Positions 1 through 8,199 of a DNA stretch of 64,000 nucleotides are shown here, in pieces; positions within the stretch are counted from its first letter, which is position 1, and each line of letters starts with the position of its first letter. The stretch is from NCBI GenBank assembly GCA_025966135.1, contig JAOPVP010000049.1:1-64000 (forward strand). The letters are read 5' to 3'. Both the position numbers and the translations under genes were made by a program. Under the pieces are notes generated by a model that ran no database searches, had not been told where the DNA came from, and saw only the letters and a program-made list of their open reading frames with translations. This stretch comes from Frankiales bacterium. GTDB lineage: Bacteria; Actinomycetota; Actinomycetes; Mycobacteriales; SCTD01.

Positions 1-89
1 GGTGAGTGAGAGTCACATCGACGAGAACACCAAATTGGTGATCATGGCTCTGACCTGCGGTTTTGCGCAGTCTGGCCTGTGGGGAGTGG

Positions 90-160
90 AGCGGGCGACG
101 AGAATCGAACTCGCACTGTCAGCTTGGGAAGCTGATGTTCTACCATTGAACTACGCCCGC
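90..160 (-). tRNA. tRNA-Gly, anticodon CCC
   Basis: Read on the minus strand, the segment folds as a cloverleaf. The acceptor arm is GCGGGCG pairing with CGCCCGC, the D arm contains AATGGTAGA, the anticodon stem TCAGC/GCTGA encloses the loop TTCCCAA, and the T arm has GTTCGATTC. The three loop bases after TT are CCC, giving glycine. The discriminator is T. The following bases are CC rather than CCA, so the CCA end is not encoded. Confidence 0.95.
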
Positions 161-197
161 GATGATGCACTTGAGAGTGTAGCGGTCAGCGTTTGAC

Positions 198-203
198 TAG
201 GCT
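198..203 (+). promoter_or_regulatory. Predicted -10 box of a leaderless dcd transcript
   Basis: TAGGCT fits the actinobacterial -10 consensus TANNNT and lies exactly 6 bases before the GTG start of dcd. No Shine-Dalgarno sequence is visible between them. This spacing would put the transcription start on the start codon, as in leaderless actinobacterial mRNAs. The start site itself is inferred. Confidence 0.5.
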
Positions 204-209
204 CCGGGC

Positions 210-791
210 GTGCTGCTCTCCGACCGTGACCTCAAGGCTGCCATTACTGACGGCAGGCTCGGCCTCTCGCCGTACGACGAGGCGATGATCCAGCCCAGCA
301 GCATCGACGTTCGGCTCGACCGGTACTTCCGGGTGTTCGCCAACCACCGGTACACCCACATCGACCCGTCCGAGCAGCAGGACGACCTGACGGAGCTCGT
401 CGAGCCCGACGGCGACGAGCCGTTCATCCTGCACCCCGGCGAGTTCGTCCTCGGTTCCACGCTGGAGGTCATCTCGCTGTCCGAGGACCTGGCCTCTCGA
501 CTGGAGGGCAAGAGCAGCCTGGGACGCCTTGGGCTCCTCACGCACTCGACGGCGGGTTTCATCGATCCCGGCTTCTCCGGGCACGTGACGCTGGAGCTGT
601 CGAACGTGGCGAACCTGCCGATCAAGCTCTACCCGGGCATGAAGATCGGGCAGATCTGCGTCCTGCAGCTGTCCTCGCCGTCAGAGCATCCCTACGGATC
701 GTCGATCTACGGCTCGCGCTACCAGGATCAGCGTGGCCCCACGCCGTCTCGTTCGTACCTGCGCTTCAGCCGCGCCCACACCCGCGAGTAG
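210..791 (+). CDS. dcd: dCTP deaminase, probably dUMP-forming
   Basis: This cytosolic pyrimidine-nucleotide enzyme deaminates dCTP. The protein is 193 residues, the usual Dcd length. It carries KSSLGRLG (about 101-108), [13 protein letters not shown] (112-124) followed by the catalytic glutamate in TLEL (E129), and a C-terminal stretch with PYGSS and [13 protein letters not shown] residues. The sequence looks close to the mycobacterial enzyme, which also hydrolyses dUTP and so yields dUMP directly; bifunctionality is inferred from that resemblance. The GTG start directly begins MLLSDRDLK. The gene stands alone after the tRNA and is probably transcribed without a leader. Confidence 0.93.
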   Translation: MLLSDRDLKAAITDGRLGLSPYDEAMIQPSSIDVRLDRYFRVFANHRYTHIDPSEQQDDLTELVEPDGDEPFILHPGEFVLGSTLEVISLSEDLASRLEGKSSLGRLGLLTHSTAGFIDPGFSGHVTLELSNVANLPIKLYPGMKIGQICVLQLSSPSEHPYGSSIYGSRYQDQRGPTPSRSYLRFSRAHTRE

Positions 792-880
792 GCGCGAGGA
801 TCGGTGCAGCGCGCCGTAGAGAGGGAGGGACGGCTCGTGCTCCGTACGACGCGGCAGGACGGCGACATGGAGGGGGGCCG

Positions 881-1564
881 ATGAGCAAGCTGGGTCACGT
901 CGCGGGGCGGCTCGTGCGGCGCGCAGACCAGACCATCCGCCAGGCGCGGAGAGCCGCGCTGGTGGCACAGATTCGCAAGGCCGCCTGGTTGGCGGGGGCC
1001 ACTGTCGAGCTGGACCTCCGCGACGACCTGGTCGTCGGCGTCGGTGTGCGTGTCATGGTCGAGCCCGGTACCCACAGCGTGCTCAGGCTGGGAGCGCAGT
1101 CACGGATCGACGATCGCGTGTTCATCATGCTCAAGGGCGGAAAGCTTCTGGCTGGGGACCGCGTCGAGCTGCGCCGGGACGTCGTGGTCAACGTGACGGG
1201 CACCTTGAGAATCGACGGGGACACTCCCATCTCCTGGGGATCGGTCATCCACTGCAGCAACGACATCTGGCTGGAACGGATGGCCGGCGTTGCGGAGCAG
1301 GTCACGATCGCCGACTCCAGCCACTTCTTCACCAACCCCGACGAGCACTTCTGGCACAACGTGCGGAAGGGGTCGGTGCGCGTCGGGCAGAACACCTGGA
1401 TCTGCCCCAAGGCCACCCTCACCCGCGGCACCGACGTCGGCAACCACTGCATCGTCGCCGCCGGCTCGGTGGTGACGGGTGTCGTGCCCGACGGTCACAT
1501 GGCCAGCGGGGTCCCAGCCGTCGTACGGCCGTTGTCTTTGCCTTGGTCCCCTAGCCCCGGGTGA
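881..1564 (+). CDS. Hexapeptide-repeat acyltransferase (polysaccharide O-acetyltransferase-like)
   Basis: A 227-residue protein whose centre and C-terminus form the imperfect hexapeptide pattern of a left-handed beta-helix, as in the WcaF/maltose acetyltransferase group. GQNTWICPKATLTRG and VGNHCIVAAGSVVTGVVPDG are typical late coils. The probable role is transfer of an acetyl or similar acyl group to a sugar of the surface polysaccharide encoded by the following genes. The ATG start is preceded by a strong purine tract (GGAGGGGGG). The 3' end overlaps the convergent ABC ATPase gene by 14 bases. The donor and acceptor cannot be read from sequence. Confidence 0.82.
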   Translation: MSKLGHVAGRLVRRADQTIRQARRAALVAQIRKAAWLAGATVELDLRDDLVVGVGVRVMVEPGTHSVLRLGAQSRIDDRVFIMLKGGKLLAGDRVELRRDVVVNVTGTLRIDGDTPISWGSVIHCSNDIWLERMAGVAEQVTIADSSHFFTNPDEHFWHNVRKGSVRVGQNTWICPKATLTRGTDVGNHCIVAAGSVVTGVVPDGHMASGVPAVVRPLSLPWSPSPG

Positions 1565-2804
1565 GCCGTTGGCCCTGCGGGGCCTCGATGACGCGGCCTT
1601 CGATGGAGATCACGGCCTGCAGGTCCACCAGGCCCGTGGCGTGCACCCCGACGGACGTGACGTAGAACGACTCGGCGGGCGTGGTGCCGACCATCGTCTT
1701 GCCGTCGCTGTCGTGCAACGCCACGGTGGCTGTGTAGCCGCCGGCCAGTAGGCGGTTGTCGAGGGTGATCTCGGCTTCGAGGGGCCGGCCTGGGCCGTGG
1801 ACCCCGTCGTACGCGCCCGGAGTGGTGAAGGTGGTGTAGGCGGGTGAACCGAGCCCGATGGGCGCGAGCATGATGCCGAGCAGGGGCCCGCGCACCTCGG
1901 TGTCGAACGACGCCTCGACGCGGAGCACGATGTCGTCTCCGGTCGCGAACGTCCGTTGCCGGGTGCCGTTGGTGTCGACCAGGTCGAGCACGACTTCCGC
2001 GCCACCGACGAAGGTCGGTCCGGAGCCTTCCTGGAGAGCCAGCGAGGAGCGGTCGCGGGACTCGGCCTGCATGACCTCGTGCATGCGACCGATGGCTTGC
2101 TCGGTCGGGCCGTCGTAGACCATCCGGCCACGGGAGAGCAGCACTGCACGAGGCGCGGTGCGGTCAAGGGTGTGCAGGTTGTGCGTGACGATGATGATGG
2201 TCGTGCCCGCAGCCTGGATCTCCCGCATCTTGTCCATGCACTTGAGCTGGAAGGCGAGGTCGCCGACCGCCAGGATCTCATCGAGCACGAGGACGTCGGG
2301 ATCGGTGTGGATGGCCACAGCGAAGGCCAGCCGCAGGAACATGCCGGAGGAGTAGAACTTCACCGGGGTGTCGAGGAAGCCCTCGATCTCGCTGAAGTCG
2401 ACGATAGCGTCGTAGTCGCGACGGATCCGGGCCTCGCTCATGCCCAGCAGACGCCCGTTGGTGAAGACGTTCTCGCGCCCGGTCAGCTCAGCGTTGAAGC
2501 CAACACCGATGCCGATCAGGGGCGCGACCCGGCCGACGACGCGCACGGTGCCGGTGGTCGGCGCGGAGACACCGGAGAGCATGCGCAGCAACGTCGTCTT
2601 CCCCGAGCCGTTGCGCCCGATCACCCCGATCGTCTCGCCCTGGGCGATCGAGAGGTCGATGTCCCGCAGCGCCCAGAGCTCCGTGGTCTTCTTGCGCCGA
2701 CCGACGGTCGACAGCCGGCGCAGCAACGTCTCGTCGCGCTGCTCGGTCTGCACGTAGCGCTTGCCGACCGCCGTGAGGCTGACGGCGTTCTCAGAGCCGG
2801 TCAC
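1551..2804 (-). CDS. Polysaccharide ABC transporter ATP-binding protein, Wzt-like
   Basis: Energises export of an undecaprenyl-linked glycan together with the permease encoded just upstream. It has Walker A GRNGSGKTT (about 63-71), the Wzt/TagH-type signature YSSGM (151-155) in place of LSGGQ, and Walker B VLVLDE (171-176). The C-terminal domain of about 150 residues is beta-rich like the Wzt carbohydrate-binding domain, which in family members recognises the finished glycan end. The GTG start chosen here lies inside the end of the permease gene, a 14-base overlap suggesting translational coupling. A longer frame to position 2921 would be Ser/Trp-rich shadow sequence and is rejected. Length is 417 residues. 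Confidence 0.9.
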   Translation of the reverse strand: MTGSENAVSLTAVGKRYVQTEQRDETLLRRLSTVGRRKKTTELWALRDIDLSIAQGETIGVIGRNGSGKTTLLRMLSGVSAPTTGTVRVVGRVAPLIGIGVGFNAELTGRENVFTNGRLLGMSEARIRRDYDAIVDFSEIEGFLDTPVKFYSSGMFLRLAFAVAIHTDPDVLVLDEILAVGDLAFQLKCMDKMREIQAAGTTIIIVTHNLHTLDRTAPRAVLLSRGRMVYDGPTEQAIGRMHEVMQAESRDRSSLALQEGSGPTFVGGAEVVLDLVDTNGTRQRTFATGDDIVLRVEASFDTEVRGPLLGIMLAPIGLGSPAYTTFTTPGAYDGVHGPGRPLEAEITLDNRLLAGGYTATVALHDSDGKTMVGTTPAESFYVTSVGVHATGLVDLQAVISIEGRVIEAPQGQRLTRG

Positions 2805-3588
2805 AGGCCACCCGCTCCAGGCGTGCGTAGACGGTGAGGACGAGCACGAACAGCACCACGACCCAGCCGACGGTGACGGCCACGGCCGGCCCCACGTAGG
2901 CGGTGTCGCCGGTGACGGCAAGGCGCACGAGCTGGACGACTCCCGTGGCCGGGTTCGCGACGATGTACGGCACGATGCTGTGCGGCAGCGCTCGAATCCC
3001 GCTCGAGCCCCGCAGGAAGTAGATGATCGGGGTGGCGTAGAAGAGCACGAGCAGCCCAGCCTGAACGATGTAGCGGATGTCGCGTGAGTAGACGTGCAGC
3101 ATGCTCAGCAGGGCGCCGGCCGTGATCGCGAGCGACCAGGCCAAGAGCACCGCGACCGGTGCGAGCAGCACCCACCAGCCGGGTCCGCCGCCGGTGAGGA
3201 GCGTGATGACCAGTGCCATGCCGAGGGAGATGAGCAGCCCGGGCAGATTGGCCGTCGGCGTGATGGTCGGCAGGACGAGCCGGGGGAAGTAGATGCGGCC
3301 CGCGATGGCAGCGCTGTCCACGATCGAGGTGCTCGAGGCGGTGAGGGAGCTCGACAAGAAGCTGAAGGCCGTGACGCCGCAGATGACATAGGGCACGTAG
3401 ACCTTGGTGAGCCCGCCGCCGGTGAGCCTGCTGAAGACCACAGCGATGACGACGCCCTGCAGCAGGGGAAGGAAGACACTCCAGGCCAGGCCCAGTGACG
3501 CGCTGCGGTACCGGGACCGGTAGTCCTGCTTGGCGAGCATGGACAGCAGGTCCCGGTGAGCCCAGAAGTCCTTGAGCAGCGCCCGCAC
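2791..3588 (-). CDS. Polysaccharide ABC transporter permease, Wzm/TagG-like
   Basis: An ABC-2 family integral membrane protein of 265 residues with about six hydrophobic helices, starting after the amphipathic segment DYRSRYRSASLGLAWSVFLP, which is typical of Wzm/TagG N-termini. It should form the export channel for the glycan with the Wzt-like ATPase. GTG at 3588 has a GGGGAG purine tract about 9 bases upstream. An upstream CTG at about 3642 preceded by GAGGAG could add some 18 residues and is a less likely alternative. The gene is first in a two-gene minus-strand block. Confidence 0.9.
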   Translation of the reverse strand: MRALLKDFWAHRDLLSMLAKQDYRSRYRSASLGLAWSVFLPLLQGVVIAVVFSRLTGGGLTKVYVPYVICGVTAFSFLSSSLTASSTSIVDSAAIAGRIYFPRLVLPTITPTANLPGLLISLGMALVITLLTGGGPGWWVLLAPVAVLLAWSLAITAGALLSMLHVYSRDIRYIVQAGLLVLFYATPIIYFLRGSSGIRALPHSIVPYIVANPATGVVQLVRLAVTGDTAYVGPAVAVTVGWVVVLFVLVLTVYARLERVACDRL

Positions 3589-3710
3589 CTTGGTGCGCTC
3601 CCCGGTGAGCTCGAGGACGGGGAGTGGCGCGGCGGTGGTCAGGTCAGCTCCTCAGGCTTCCAGGTCGGGGGAGCGTACCGTTCGCGCTCCCCCTCTCTGG
3701 AGACAACGAC

Positions 3711-4814
3711 GTGCATGTCCTTCTCTCGCACCCTTTCTTCTGGCCGCACGTGGCGAGGGGGGCCGAGCGTGAGGTCCACGACATCGGCGCCGGCCTTGCC
3801 CGCCGCGGCCACCGGGTCGACCTCGTCACCGGACAGCCGCATGGCCTGACATCGACGACGGTGATGGACGGCATGCGCGTGCGGTACGTGCGGACGCCGC
3901 TCCCTCGGCTGCTTGCGCGCCGCGGCCTGCAACGTGAGGGCGCCTTCGGGGCCGTCGTCGCCGGGGCAGCGCTCTTCTCGCGCGCGGACGTGATCGCCTG
4001 CTACCACTACGCCGACGCCGTAGGCGCGGCGGCCGCGGCAGGCAGGCGCCCGGTGGTTCTCAAGCTGACGGGCACGGTCCCGCGGGACCGCGTGCAGGGT
4101 GTTCCGGTCGAACGGCGGCTGCTGACCCGTGCGTTCGACGTCGCCGACGAGATCTGGGTCAACTCGCAGTACGCCGTCGACGCGATGGTCGACTGGGGTC
4201 GACCGATGCACGTGCTCCCGGCGGGTCTGGACGACACGACGTTCGTCCCGTCGGCGCCGCGGGCCAGCCGACCCACGGTGCTGTGCGCGTCTACGCCGGA
4301 CGAGCCCCGCAAGCGCGTCGTCGACCTCGTCGACGCGTGGCCGGCCGTTCTCGACGCCCTGCCGGAGGCGCGCCTCGTGCTCGCCGGCGCTGCTTGCTCG
4401 CAGACCCGTGCCGCGCTGCGCGAGCGGTTGCCCGAGAAGTCGCGGGCAACCGTGTCCTTCGCCGGGGTCCTGACCGGCGCTGATCTCGCCGAGGCCTACA
4501 GCTGCGCCCATGCGGTGGTGGCCCCGTCGGTGTACGAGGCACTTGGCCTCGTCACGCTTGAAGCGCTGGCATGTGGCACTCCCGTCGCCGGCGCCCGGTC
4601 GGGGGCGACGCCGGAGCTGCTGGATCGGCCGGGTACCGGCGTGCTGTTCGAGCCGCTCGACCCGCAGTCCTGTGCGGAGGCCGTCGTGAGCGCGGTGGCC
4701 CTCGCGGACCAGCCGGGCGTGGAGGAGCGCTGCAGGCAGTCCGCGTTGCGCTGGGCGCTCGACACCGTCGTCGAGCAGGTGGACACGCGGTTGTCCCGCC
4801 TCACCGGGGCGTGA
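3711..4814 (+). CDS. Glycosyltransferase family 4 (GT-B fold)
   Basis: Predicted to transfer a sugar from a nucleotide-sugar to the growing lipid-linked glycan at the inner membrane face. The N-terminus VHVLLSHPFFWPHVARGAER has the glycine/basic turn that GT4 proteins use near the acceptor site. The C-terminal half contains YEALGLVTLEALACGTPV, the E-x7-E motif of the retaining GT4 nucleotide-sugar site. The GTG at 3711 follows GGAG by about 9 bases and begins at the first beta strand; an open upstream extension to 3624 is not homologous-looking. The protein is 367 residues. The 3' end overlaps the convergent SGNH gene by 14 bases. Donor and linkage are unknown. Confidence 0.87.
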   Translation: MHVLLSHPFFWPHVARGAEREVHDIGAGLARRGHRVDLVTGQPHGLTSTTVMDGMRVRYVRTPLPRLLARRGLQREGAFGAVVAGAALFSRADVIACYHYADAVGAAAAAGRRPVVLKLTGTVPRDRVQGVPVERRLLTRAFDVADEIWVNSQYAVDAMVDWGRPMHVLPAGLDDTTFVPSAPRASRPTVLCASTPDEPRKRVVDLVDAWPAVLDALPEARLVLAGAACSQTRAALRERLPEKSRATVSFAGVLTGADLAEAYSCAHAVVAPSVYEALGLVTLEALACGTPVAGARSGATPELLDRPGTGVLFEPLDPQSCAEAVVSAVALADQPGVEERCRQSALRWALDTVVEQVDTRLSRLTGA

Positions 4815-5631
4815 AGGAACAGGCGCCGCGGTCGCGGAGCCAGGAGGCCACCTCCGCGGCCAGGGCACGTCCGACCGCCTCGTGCGTCTCGGGCGAGTAG
4901 TGCATGGCATCCAGCATCGCGCCGTCGCCGAGCGCCGAGGTGATCTCGCTGACGCGCACCAGCCGCACCTCGGCGTCGCTGGCTTCCGCCACGACGCGCG
5001 CGATCACCTGCTGGTAGATCGCATGGCGCTCCGCCATGCCCGGGAGGAAGAACTCCAGTGCCGCACCCGGCGGGTCGAGGTCGAGGACCAGCACCAGGGG
5101 CCTGGCTTCGAGCCGGACGTTGCGGATCAGGCGGGTGAGCTGCCCAGCAAATCGGTGGGGCGTCACCTGCCAGGTCCGCAGTCCCACCAGGGGGGCGACG
5201 CGTCGGCGATAACCCCGAACGGCTCGCCAGAGCTTCGGGGCGACGAGGGCCCGGTAGCCCTTCGCGGTCCGGGTCGCCGCCTGGTGTTGCACCATCAGGT
5301 GCCGGATCAGCCATACGGGTGCGAGCCAGGGCTGGTACTCGTTGAGCCCGAACTGCACGATCAGCACGTCAGGGGCATGAACCCGCACCCTGGACTCGTA
5401 GTTGCGCATGGCGCGGTGCAGGAAGTCGAACCACTGGGACTCGAGGTGCGGTATGACCGGCACGCCCTCGCCGGCGAGCAGGTCGGCGAGGACCTCGACG
5501 TACGTGCCTTGTGCGCGGTCGGTCCGAACCGGGATCTGAAGTGTCGCGACGCTGTTGGCGAAGGCCACCACCGACAACGGCCGGCGGTGCTGTGGCCAGG
5601 GCAGCTGCGGGCCCGGGAGTGGCTTGGTCAC
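4801..5631 (-). CDS. SGNH-hydrolase-like protein (first of a paralogous pair)
   Basis: A 276-residue protein without a signal peptide. Candidate SGNH blocks are ANSVATL near residue 26 (Ser), FGLNEYQ near 94 (Gly/Asn) and DAMHYS near 240 (Asp-x-x-His). These match the catalytic Ser, the oxyanion residues and the Asp/His pair of GDSL/SGNH esterases. In polysaccharide loci such proteins often add or remove O-acetyl groups, which would fit here, but this is inference. It is closely related in layout to the next protein upstream, sharing the DPPG segment and the WxxR pattern. Its start lies 4 bases inside the stop region of that gene, so the two are probably translated together. Confidence 0.72.
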   Translation of the reverse strand: MTKPLPGPQLPWPQHRRPLSVVAFANSVATLQIPVRTDRAQGTYVEVLADLLAGEGVPVIPHLESQWFDFLHRAMRNYESRVRVHAPDVLIVQFGLNEYQPWLAPVWLIRHLMVQHQAATRTAKGYRALVAPKLWRAVRGYRRRVAPLVGLRTWQVTPHRFAGQLTRLIRNVRLEARPLVLVLDLDPPGAALEFFLPGMAERHAIYQQVIARVVAEASDAEVRLVRVSEITSALGDGAMLDAMHYSPETHEAVGRALAAEVASWLRDRGACSFTPR

Positions 5632-6434
5632 GTGCTCAGCCAGGTGCAGATCTCATCTGCCAGGAGCCTGGCGGTGAGGGCGTGGCCCGCGGGAGAGCGG
5701 TGCAGCCCGTCGGGCAGCTGCGTCGAGGGGTCGGTGAGCGCCGCGCCTGCCGGCACCAGCAGAACCCCCTTGTCATAGCAGTCAGCGAGGGTGGACAGCA
5801 GCCCGTTGTAGCGCTGCACGCGGGCAGCTGTGCCGGGCAGCCAGTGCTCCACTCGAGGCCCCGGCGGGTCGATGTCAAGGAGCAGCACGAGCGCGCCGCA
5901 GTCCTTGCGTGCCATGTCGATGGTGCGCGTCATGTCGGCGACGAAGCGGGAGGGGCGCAGGCGGTAGGTGCGTCCGCTGTCGTGGGCGCTGCCCCACTGC
6001 TGGTAGTCCCGCAGGACCTTCCACACCTTGGGCATCAGCCGGTTCCGGTACAGGTGCGTGCCGGGACGTGACGTGCGGTGCCAGGTCGTGAGGTGCCGCA
6101 CCACCGGTGTGGGGAGCAGGTTGGACTGGCACTCCGCCATGCCGTAGTTGACGACGAGCACGTCAGGGAAGTGGTCGCGCACGTCGCGCTCGTAGTGCGG
6201 GAGCGCGTCACAGATGCGCCCGAACCACGTCCCGGCGTGCGACACGACGGCCGGTACACCGCGCTCGGCCAACAGCGGGACCAGCTGTTCGCCGTACGTC
6301 CCGCCGTCGCGAGGGCCGTGGCGCGGCTCGACGAGCACGCTCGCCGAGCTGCCGAGCACGTGCACGCGTAGCGGACGCCCAGGCCCGAGCCGGGTCGGAG
6401 GCGCAATCACGGGGACATCTTCCCTGCTCGTCAC
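5628..6434 (-). CDS. SGNH-hydrolase-like protein (second paralogue, degenerate Asn block)
   Basis: A 268-residue paralogue of the neighbouring SGNH protein. It has VLGSSASVL near the N-terminus (GxS block), YGMAECQ where the partner has FGLNEYQ, and DGLHRS as the Asp-x-x-His block. The oxyanion Asn is therefore Ala-Glu here, so activity may be altered or lost. The shared DIDPPG segment confirms paralogy. The GTG start overlaps the stop of the upstream glycosyltransferase (GTGA), indicating coupling. Possible role in acyl modification of the glycan, or as a non-catalytic partner of its paralogue; both are inference. Confidence 0.68.
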   Translation of the reverse strand: MTSREDVPVIAPPTRLGPGRPLRVHVLGSSASVLVEPRHGPRDGGTYGEQLVPLLAERGVPAVVSHAGTWFGRICDALPHYERDVRDHFPDVLVVNYGMAECQSNLLPTPVVRHLTTWHRTSRPGTHLYRNRLMPKVWKVLRDYQQWGSAHDSGRTYRLRPSRFVADMTRTIDMARKDCGALVLLLDIDPPGPRVEHWLPGTAARVQRYNGLLSTLADCYDKGVLLVPAGAALTDPSTQLPDGLHRSPAGHALTARLLADEICTWLST

Positions 6435-7291
6435 AGCAGCACCGACCGATGACGCGCCGAGCCGGCGGTGAGGACCGCGACCTCGGCGAGGTCGTTGACG
6501 GCGAGCTGCAGACCGGCCCCGACCCCGGCCTGGCGCATCCGGCGCACCAGCACAGGCACGGCACCCAGCAACGCCCGCCGATCGCGCGCGGCGAGCAACA
6601 GTGCGAGCAGAGCCATCACGGCCGTTGGATGGCTGTCCTTCCAGAACCACCGGCGGTAGGCGAACTGCCTCAGCGCTGGATGACGGCGCACCACGAGTGG
6701 CAACCCCGCCCACCTCGGTAGCGAACGCAGTTGCTCGGGGAAGGTCACGGGGCGAACCGCGTGCCACACAAGGGCGTCCGCGGCCCATCCGTGGCTGGCG
6801 CCGGCCTCACGCACCCGCCACGCGAGGTCGGTGTCCTCGCCCCCATGCAGCTGCTCGTCGAAGCCATCGACGCGCTCGAGCCAGGTGCGGCGCAGCAGCA
6901 GGTTGCATCCGGGGTAGAAGCCGGGCTCGGTGGACGTGACGGTCCGGGACCACAGGCCGGATGCCTCGTCCTCCGGGTGCGGGGAGACGGGACCTGCGAC
7001 GAAGTCGGAGCCGTCGGCGACCAGGGCGGCGAGCCACCCGGGAGCCGGCTCGCAGTCGTCGTCCGTGAAAGCGACCAGGTCCGTCGTCGCAGCGCGCCAG
7101 CCGGCGTTGCGCTTGGCGGAGACGCCGCGCTCGCTGATCTCGAGTCCTCGCACACCGAGTTCGTCCAACAGCGCGACGACCTCGCGGTTGCCGTCATGCA
7201 CGACGAGCACGTCGTTGCCCGTGAGGCCGCGCAGGCAACGGCGAAGCAGGTCGACTCGATCGACGGTGGGCACCACGACCGTGATGCTCAC
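6431..7291 (-). CDS. Glycosyltransferase family 2
   Basis: An inverting GT-A enzyme predicted to add a sugar during glycan assembly. The N-terminus SITVVVPTVDR is the first nucleotide-binding strand. FTDDDC (about 90-95) supplies the DxD-type metal/nucleotide site, and HGGEDTDLAWR has the ED motif of the acceptor loop. The C-terminal third is hydrophobic and basic, suggesting peripheral membrane attachment, and ends in RHRSVLL, a tail shared with two other GT2 domains of the locus. The GTG start overlaps the preceding stop (GTGA). Length is 286 residues; a longer upstream frame is antisense-type noise. Confidence 0.87.
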   Translation of the reverse strand: MSITVVVPTVDRVDLLRRCLRGLTGNDVLVVHDGNREVVALLDELGVRGLEISERGVSAKRNAGWRAATTDLVAFTDDDCEPAPGWLAALVADGSDFVAGPVSPHPEDEASGLWSRTVTSTEPGFYPGCNLLLRRTWLERVDGFDEQLHGGEDTDLAWRVREAGASHGWAADALVWHAVRPVTFPEQLRSLPRWAGLPLVVRRHPALRQFAYRRWFWKDSHPTAVMALLALLLAARDRRALLGAVPVLVRRMRQAGVGAGLQLAVNDLAEVAVLTAGSARHRSVLL

Positions 7292-8199
7292 AGCACCACC
7301 GACCGGTGCTTCGCCGAGCCGCGCACCAGAGCCACGCTGACGGCCAGGTCGAAGAGCGCTTCGGAGCCGGCATCGAGGGCGGCGCCGCGCGAGACGCCGC
7401 GCATACGGTGCCGCCACAAGAACGGGACACCGGCGAGCAGCACGGCGGGTCGTCTCGTCGCGAGCATCCCGGCCAGGCCGAGCAGCAGCGCGCCGGTCTC
7501 GGCCGACCGTGGACGAAGAAAGACCCGGTGCCACAGGAGATCGCGCTGCTCGGGAAAGGCCTTGAGCAACGCAGGCCAGTTGGCGTAGCCGCGCGCCCTG
7601 CGCAGGTGCCATCCGAACCCAGGCGTCGTCACCACGTGCTCGACGACGGCGTCGGGGGCCCAGGCGTCTCTCCACCCACCCCGCAGGACCGCCCATCCGG
7701 CGGCCGTGTCCTCACCGAAGAAACCGACCTCGCTGTCGAACCCCCTTGTTTGCAGGAGAGCCTCGCGTCGGTAGAAGACGTTGCAGGCCTCGAACAGCCC
7801 GGACCGCGAGGTGATGTCCTGGGTGACGCTCCAGCGGACGGTCGGTTCGACCTCGGGCACCGTTTTGCCCTGCACCACGCCGATGTCGTCGGAGAAGGCA
7901 GCCAAGCCGGCGGCCAGCCATCCGGGGAGGGGGCGGCAGTCGCTGTCGGTGAAGGCCACCACGTCCCCGGTTGCGAGCGCGACGGCGCGGTTGCGGATGT
8001 GCCCGAGCGAGCCGCTGTCCTGCTCCACCGTCAACGTCGGGTGGCGCGCAGCCTGCTCCAGCAAGGCCTCCCAGGTGCCGTCGGTGGAGCCGTTGTCGAT
8101 GACCACGATCTGGTCCGGCTGCTCCGCGAGAACGGCCTCGAGGCAGCGCAGCATCAGGTCGTGTCGATCCTTCACGACCACGCACACCGTGATGGTCAT
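7288..8199 (-). CDS. Glycosyltransferase family 2
   Basis: A GT-A family inverting glycosyltransferase of 303 residues. MTITVCVVVKDR starts the Rossmann-like half, IDNGSTDGT and FTDSDCRPLPGW form the nucleotide/metal site, and GFFGEDTAAGW provides the ED motif. After the catalytic domain come about 80 residues with two hydrophobic stretches rich in Arg, ending KHRSVVL, nearly the same tail as the next gene downstream. The ATG overlaps the stop of the upstream GT4 gene (ATGA). It is the second gene of a five-gene minus-strand block (GT4, GT2, GT2, SGNH, SGNH). Confidence 0.88.
   Translation of the reverse strand: MTITVCVVVKDRHDLMLRCLEAVLAEQPDQIVVIDNGSTDGTWEALLEQAARHPTLTVEQDSGSLGHIRNRAVALATGDVVAFTDSDCRPLPGWLAAGLAAFSDDIGVVQGKTVPEVEPTVRWSVTQDITSRSGLFEACNVFYRREALLQTRGFDSEVGFFGEDTAAGWAVLRGGWRDAWAPDAVVEHVVTTPGFGWHLRRARGYANWPALLKAFPEQRDLLWHRVFLRPRSAETGALLLGLAGMLATRRPAVLLAGVPFLWRHRMRGVSRGAALDAGSEALFDLAVSVALVRGSAKHRSVVL

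Noticed and set aside
2..196. Open frame running across the tRNA-Gly region
   Set aside because: It covers the tRNA on the opposite strand and has no domain or ribosome site.
3642..3711. CTG with a good ribosome site upstream of the Wzm-like permease start
   Set aside because: CTG starts are rare and the added residues are not typical of the family; mentioned only as an alternative.
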